A stretch of DNA of 9,121 nucleotides from Candidatus Nanohalarchaeota archaeon (GTDB lineage: Archaea > EX4484-52 > B79-G9): NCBI GenBank assembly GCA_003660865.1, contig QMVA01000040.1:1-9121 (forward strand). The letters run 5' to 3'. The notes below the pieces were generated by a model. That model did no database searches and was not told the origin of the DNA. It saw nothing but the letters and a program-made list of their open reading frames with translations. Shown piece by piece: positions 5,743-9,121 of the stretch (its first letter is position 1; each line of letters starts with the position of its first letter). The position numbers and the translations under genes were made by a program.

Positions 5743-6411
5743 ATGGTCAAAATAATACTTCCAACAAAAAACGAAGAAGAATCTCTCGCACAAACAATCG
5801 ACGAAATCAGATCAGTCTGCGCATGCGAAATAATCGTCGTCGACGCGCACTCAAAAGACAGGACCGTAGAAATCGCAAAAAGCAAAAACGCAAGCGTAAT
5901 CTACGACCATGGCAAAGGAAAAGGTGAAGCTCTGCGCACCGCTTTCGCCTACGCAGATGATGACATAATATTTGTGGACCCTGACGGCACATACCCAATT
6001 CAAAAAATGCCGCAATTCATAGAAGCCCTGAAAATCCATGATTCCATCTATGGCGAGCCTGTAGAATACTCAAAAAACGCGATGCCTTGGCAATATCACA
6101 TAGGCCGCAGAATGACAAAATTGATATTTTACTTACTATACCATACAAGCGGCAACAACATGAGCGGCTTTCGCGCCCTGAAAAAATCCGCAATAGAAAA
6201 AATGGCGCTGGAATCCGACGGTTTCGACATAGAGACAGAAATCGCAGCAAAATCAGTAAGATTAAACCTCAAAACAAAAAGCATCCCCATCAGGTACGAC
6301 AGTCGCAACGGCGCATCAAAATTCCACAGCATAAAAGACAGTCTCGTAGTCTTGCGCGCGCTGTTCAAATACCGCATCAATCCCCTTTCACATCCAGCAT
6401 TTCATCAATAA
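5743..6411 (+). CDS. Polyprenyl-phosphate-type family 2 glycosyltransferase
   Basis: The 222-residue GT-A enzyme resembles dolichyl-phosphate mannose/glucose synthases, which move a sugar from a nucleotide donor to a polyprenyl phosphate. Motifs are IILPTKNEEESL (4-15), IIVVDAHSKDRT (30-41), a glycine/lysine-rich HGKGKGEALR (56-65) and the metal/donor motif VDPDGTYP (78-85), which corresponds to the usual DADGTYP. NMSGFRALKK (139-148), FDIETEI (161-167) and IRYDSRNGASK (183-193) are also typical of this branch. It lacks the C-terminal membrane helices present in some relatives, so it would be a peripheral membrane enzyme. The start follows from the TATA spacing. Its final 35 bp overlap the end of the convergent GT2-GT28 gene. 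The sugar is unknown. Confidence 0.87.
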   Translation: MVKIILPTKNEEESLAQTIDEIRSVCACEIIVVDAHSKDRTVEIAKSKNASVIYDHGKGKGEALRTAFAYADDDIIFVDPDGTYPIQKMPQFIEALKIHDSIYGEPVEYSKNAMPWQYHIGRRMTKLIFYLLYHTSGNNMSGFRALKKSAIEKMALESDGFDIETEIAAKSVRLNLKTKSIPIRYDSRNGASKFHSIKDSLVVLRALFKYRINPLSHPAFHQ

Positions 6412-8242
6412 TATCCACAATCTTTTGCCCTGCTCTGTATTTATTAATTCCATTAGAAACATCTCTTAACTCAGCCATGTTTATTTCATAATCATTATTG
6501 AAAGTATCCTTAATTAATTCAGGCAGTTTCTCAAGTTCATCCTGCAAAACCATCCGTACAATGCCCTTATCCTTCAGGTGTTCTGCAAGTGCCTCCTGCT
6601 CAACCTGTTTCGGCTGCGGGATAAGAATCGACTTCTTAAAAAAAGCAAGAATATCACAAACCGTAGTATAACCCGATCTTGAAACCACCACATCTGCTGC
6701 TTTAATGAGTTCATACACATCATCAACCCACCGGACATACCTGATATTCTGCTTATTCTCATGTTCCATCGGCGCCTTGATAATAAACATCCACTCTTCT
6801 ATCTTCATTAACTCATCCTCAATTGCAAGAATCTTCTCCTCAAGCGCAAAAGGGCTATGCTTAGGTCCGCTAATCAGAATAACACACAGCCTATTATTCA
6901 CTTTCAGTTTCTTTTTCAACTCTTCCTGCGCCCCATACTCTTCTGGTCTCGAACCGACAAGAGGCCCAGTATAAACAACCCCTTTAATATCAGTAACCGA
7001 GTAAGGATAGATATTATCCGGCGGTTCAAAATCCAACACCACCATTCTCTTACCCCTCTTAACAGAAAAATTATGTATTTGTGTTACAATTTTCCTTATT
7101 ATTTCACTGCTCAGAGGAAAATCCATCTGATGGTCAACATACATAGAAGGAATACCCAGGCTTCTGCCAGTACAATGCCCGATGCTTCCGTCAGATATAA
7201 CAACATCCGGTCTTTCCTTCTTTAAAATACTCATCTCCCGGGAAAAAAGCCGCACCATACTAATCAGGATTAACGGCGCTCTTGCAACAGTACCCGCAAT
7301 ATCAAAAGACCCGTCAGTTCTGTCTTTCCAGTCAACAGCAGGCAATTCATAACAAGAAAATCCCTCTTTTTGCGCGAATTTAACACCGGGGCCCCACGTA
7401 CCAAAAATGACTTTATCTCCTCTCTTGTTAAGGACATTAGCAACAGAGAGCATCCTTCCCACATGCCCAAGTCCCAGTCCATTGCATGAAATATACACTT
7501 TCAATCCCTGTGTTTTCGCGCCCTGCGATTCACCGTCATAGTCAATCTTATTATATTTACGAACATCCTTCTTTATCTTAAATACATCTGCCAACACATT
7601 GATAACCCAGCTATAAAGTGAATTAAAAGTCCCGAACATTTCATATCTTCTCATCGAGAAATACACAAACAACTTCCTGTCAAAATACATTTTACCCTTC
7701 TTCTTCAGGCGAAACGGCATCTCATAATCATCGCCTGCAGAATAATCTGCATATCCCCCGATATCAAGAAACACTTTTTTCCTGAAAGCAGTATTAGCAC
7801 CAACCGTCATATATGCAATGCGCAATTTATACAAAATATATGCAAGGGCATTATTCATACCAAGAAACATCCTGTACTTCACTCTGTTCTCAATAGGTTT
7901 GATAGGCCCGTAAACCCCAGCAACATTCTTGCGCTTCTTAAAGTCAGCCTGTATTTTTTCAAGCCAGTCATCAGGCACATAGCAATCAGCATCCGTCGTA
8001 GCAATAATCTCTCCCTTTGCGAAACCAACCCCGTCATTTCTCGCCCCCCCGACACCCTTACTCTTCTGCATAATGACCTTATCTGCATACCTTTTAGCAA
8101 CCGAGACAGTCTTATCCCTGCTATGCCCATCCACCACGATAATCTCATAATCTTCTCGCGCAATAGACTGCTCATTCAGTGACTCAAGGCACCTCGCAAT
8201 ATTCTTCTCCTCATTATAGGTCGGCACTACAACTGATATCAT
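6377..8242 (-). CDS. Bifunctional GT2-GT28-like glycosyltransferase fusion
   Basis: One uninterrupted frame of 621 residues holds two glycosyltransferases. Residues 1-235 form a GT-A family 2 domain: VVVPTYNEEKN (4-14), IIVVDGHSRDKT (34-45), GVGGARNDGVG (63-73), the DxD-type TTDADC (82-87) and AGDDYE (169-174). After a linker of about ten residues, residues 247-621 form a GT-B domain like the archaeal MJ1255/MurG-related family. It has a glycine-rich start, CNGLGLGHVGR (253-263), SDGSIGHC in the N-lobe, and a C-lobe donor site, SRSGYTTVCDIL followed by IPQPKQVEQEALAEHL, typical of GT28. Such a protein could add two successive sugars to one acceptor (inference). The gene starts at the ATG 8242, 31 bp after the adjacent GT2 stop, with TTAAATTA at 8261-8268 as a possible TATA box. 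The order matches a direct fusion, with no frameshift. Confidence 0.9.
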   Translation of the reverse strand: MISVVVPTYNEEKNIARCLESLNEQSIAREDYEIIVVDGHSRDKTVSVAKRYADKVIMQKSKGVGGARNDGVGFAKGEIIATTDADCYVPDDWLEKIQADFKKRKNVAGVYGPIKPIENRVKYRMFLGMNNALAYILYKLRIAYMTVGANTAFRKKVFLDIGGYADYSAGDDYEMPFRLKKKGKMYFDRKLFVYFSMRRYEMFGTFNSLYSWVINVLADVFKIKKDVRKYNKIDYDGESQGAKTQGLKVYISCNGLGLGHVGRMLSVANVLNKRGDKVIFGTWGPGVKFAQKEGFSCYELPAVDWKDRTDGSFDIAGTVARAPLILISMVRLFSREMSILKKERPDVVISDGSIGHCTGRSLGIPSMYVDHQMDFPLSSEIIRKIVTQIHNFSVKRGKRMVVLDFEPPDNIYPYSVTDIKGVVYTGPLVGSRPEEYGAQEELKKKLKVNNRLCVILISGPKHSPFALEEKILAIEDELMKIEEWMFIIKAPMEHENKQNIRYVRWVDDVYELIKAADVVVSRSGYTTVCDILAFFKKSILIPQPKQVEQEALAEHLKDKGIVRMVLQDELEKLPELIKDTFNNDYEINMAELRDVSNGINKYRAGQKIVDIIDEMLDVKGD

Positions 8243-8260
8243 ACATAATATACCTTACTG

Positions 8261-8268
8261 TAATTTAA
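8261..8268 (-). promoter_or_regulatory. Possible TATA box of the fusion glycosyltransferase
   Basis: The minus strand reads TTAAATTA within the 31-bp gap after the upstream GT2 gene, centred about 22 bases before the ATG at 8242. Spacing is slightly short, and cotranscription with the upstream gene is an equal possibility. Confidence 0.3.
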
Positions 8269-8273
8269 TCACT

Positions 8274-8978
8274 TCAATAATCAAATTTGTTATAATTTTT
8301 ACATTTAATATCTGCATGGAAAATCAGTTTTATTGGATATAATACACACTCATAGACAGTTTGAATTATGCCAATTTTTTTCATTCTTCTGAGAGAAAAC
8401 TTCAGATGTAACGATTTATCATACTTTATCTTTCCTAAACGTTTTATTCTAATAGCAAGTTCATAATCATCTGCAGCAGGTAATTCTTTATATTTTCCGA
8501 CAGAGATAAATACTTCCTTTCTAATTGCACAATTCGCACCTAGAGTTGCATAAAAAATATGTGATTTGTATAATGTGTACATAATCACCTCCGAAATTTT
8601 AAGCAATACTCTATTTTTCAAACAGTCTTCAAGAGGTTTGAATGGACCGTAAAGCATTACAATACTCCTATCTTCAAAATTTGATTTCACCCTCTCAAGC
8701 CAGTTCATAGGCACAATACAATCCGCATCTGTGGTTGCAATTATATCTCCATTTGAAACACCAACGCCGTCATTGCGAGCACCACCAACCCCTTTGCTTT
8801 TCTGATTAATAACTTTATCAGCATATCTTTTAGCTATCTTAACCGTGTTATCCTTACTTTCTCCATCAACAACAATTATTTCATACTCTCTTTTAGGCAA
8901 GGTTTGGTTCAACAATGATTTTAGGCATTTCTCAATATTTTTTTCTTCATTGTATGTTGGAATAACAACAGACATCAT
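8274..8978 (-). CDS. Family 2 glycosyltransferase, paralogue of the adjacent fusion's N-terminal half
   Basis: The 234-residue GT-A glycosyltransferase aligns along its whole length with residues 1-235 of the neighbouring fusion protein. Shared blocks include PTYNEEKNI, EIIVVDG, AKRYADKVI, QKSKGVGGARNDGVG and IIATTDADC (the DxD at 84-86), and it ends at YNKFDY where the fusion reads YNKIDY before its linker. It lacks the GT-B half. The ATG at 8978 is chosen because GAGAGGA lies seven bases upstream; the frame stays open to 9056 but runs into repeat element A, so longer starts are unlikely. Codon use differs from the fusion: GAA and AAA replace GAG and AAG at aligned positions, and the T/G third-position bias of neighbouring minus-strand genes is missing. 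It probably acts on the same glycan, with sugar unknown. Confidence 0.9.
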   Translation of the reverse strand: MMSVVIPTYNEEKNIEKCLKSLLNQTLPKREYEIIVVDGESKDNTVKIAKRYADKVINQKSKGVGGARNDGVGVSNGDIIATTDADCIVPMNWLERVKSNFEDRSIVMLYGPFKPLEDCLKNRVLLKISEVIMYTLYKSHIFYATLGANCAIRKEVFISVGKYKELPAADDYELAIRIKRLGKIKYDKSLHLKFSLRRMKKIGIIQTVYECVLYPIKLIFHADIKCKNYNKFDY

Positions 8979-8985
8979 ATGTAAG

Positions 8986-8992
8986 TCCTCTC
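8986..8992 (-). promoter_or_regulatory. Ribosome-binding site of the stand-alone GT2
   Basis: The minus strand reads GAGAGGA, seven bases before the ATG at 8978. It favours this start over the upstream extension to 9056. The TATA-like TATAAA inside repeat element A (9009-9014) is about 33 bases from the ATG, a little too near to give a leader containing this site, so the true promoter is uncertain. Confidence 0.5.
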
Positions 8993-9009
8993 TAATCGTT
9001 AAAATCTCT

Positions 9010-9097
9010 TTATAGTTGACGTCGTTACTAAATGGACAAACTCTACCCAAAACCAAGAGACGTCAATCTATCCTGGTGAATCTTCGATTCACTGGAT
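9010..9097 (-). repeat. Hairpin repeat element A, right copy
   Basis: Reverse-complement partner of 1-88, gap-free over 88 bp. Its hairpin is GTGAATC, loop GAA, GATTCAC, again wrapped by ATCC and GGAT. The long-range stem is perfect here: TTGACGTC pairs with GACGTCAA. Its inner edge, AACTATAA, faces the GT2 gene and may contribute a TATA-like box upstream of it. Outside the element, toward the window end, lies a second palindrome (9100-9120). Confidence 0.85.
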
Positions 9098-9099
9098 CC

Positions 9100-9120
9100 T
9101 AAAATTGCATGGCAATTTTA
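9100..9120. repeat. Perfect 9-bp palindrome at the right window edge
   Basis: TAAAATTGC and GCAATTTTA form a perfect stem around an ATG loop, three bases outside element A. The corresponding region beside the left copy lies beyond the window, so it cannot be seen whether this hairpin belongs to the repeat. Confidence 0.6.
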
Positions 9121-9121
9121 A

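Noticed and set aside
5950..5970. TGATGA box resembling an archaeal C/D-box RNA
   Set aside because: It encodes the aspartates before the DxD motif of the GT2 and no matching CTGA boxes or terminal stem were found.
7004..7020. GGATAG with short palindrome (GGATA...TATCC) resembling the repeat tag
   Set aside because: It lies within conserved coding sequence of the GT28-like domain and no flanking repeat similarity is present.

Overview
This window looks archaeal. The clearest markers are an archaeal-type multiprotein bridging factor 1 (N-terminal zinc ribbon plus helix-turn-helix) and a PssA-like CDP-alcohol phosphotransferase of the archaetidylserine synthase kind. AT-rich TATA-like boxes lie about 25-30 bases ahead of start codons that lack ribosome-binding sites, as expected for leaderless archaeal transcripts. 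A precise lineage cannot be fixed from the sequence; the compact layout with overlapping gene ends would suit a small-genome archaeon (for example a DPANN-type lineage), but that is inference. No rRNA, tRNA, CRISPR array or transposase gene was found.

Layout. Positions 1-88 and 9010-9097 hold two inverted copies of an 88-bp hairpin element (element A), so the window is bracketed by it. Positions 48-638 carry two small unrecognised minus-strand ORFs whose 3' ends run into repeats: element A for the first and a second repeat, element B (291-364), for the other. A TPR protein follows (676-1686, minus), then a minimal O6-alkylguanine-DNA alkyltransferase (1738-2046, plus), an inverted second copy of element B (2045-2118), MBF1 (2129-2602, minus) and a Trm9-like methyltransferase (2661-3299, plus). 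Next are three minus-strand genes for PssA-like lipid synthesis, a YbhN/flippase-like membrane protein and a PHP-domain phosphoesterase (3254-5691). A polyprenyl-phosphate-type family 2 glycosyltransferase (5743-6411, plus), a GT2-GT28 fusion glycosyltransferase (6377-8242, minus) and a stand-alone GT2 paralogous to the fusion's N-terminal half (8274-8978, minus) complete the gene set.

The right two-thirds reads as an envelope locus: membrane lipid head-group synthesis, a putative lipid-linked intermediate transporter, a lipid-carrier sugar transferase and two further glycosyltransferases that could elongate a surface glycan or glycolipid. The left third holds housekeeping genes (DNA repair, transcription coactivator, tRNA modification).

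Two larger patterns stand out. First, from about 1.7 to 8.2 kb, plus-strand genes prefer A/C at third codon positions and minus-strand genes prefer T/G, a strong strand asymmetry that is lost in the last GT2 and weak at the left edge. Second, both repeat families occur as inverted pairs with compensatory changes in their stems, which points to selection on, or copying of, a folded single-stranded form.
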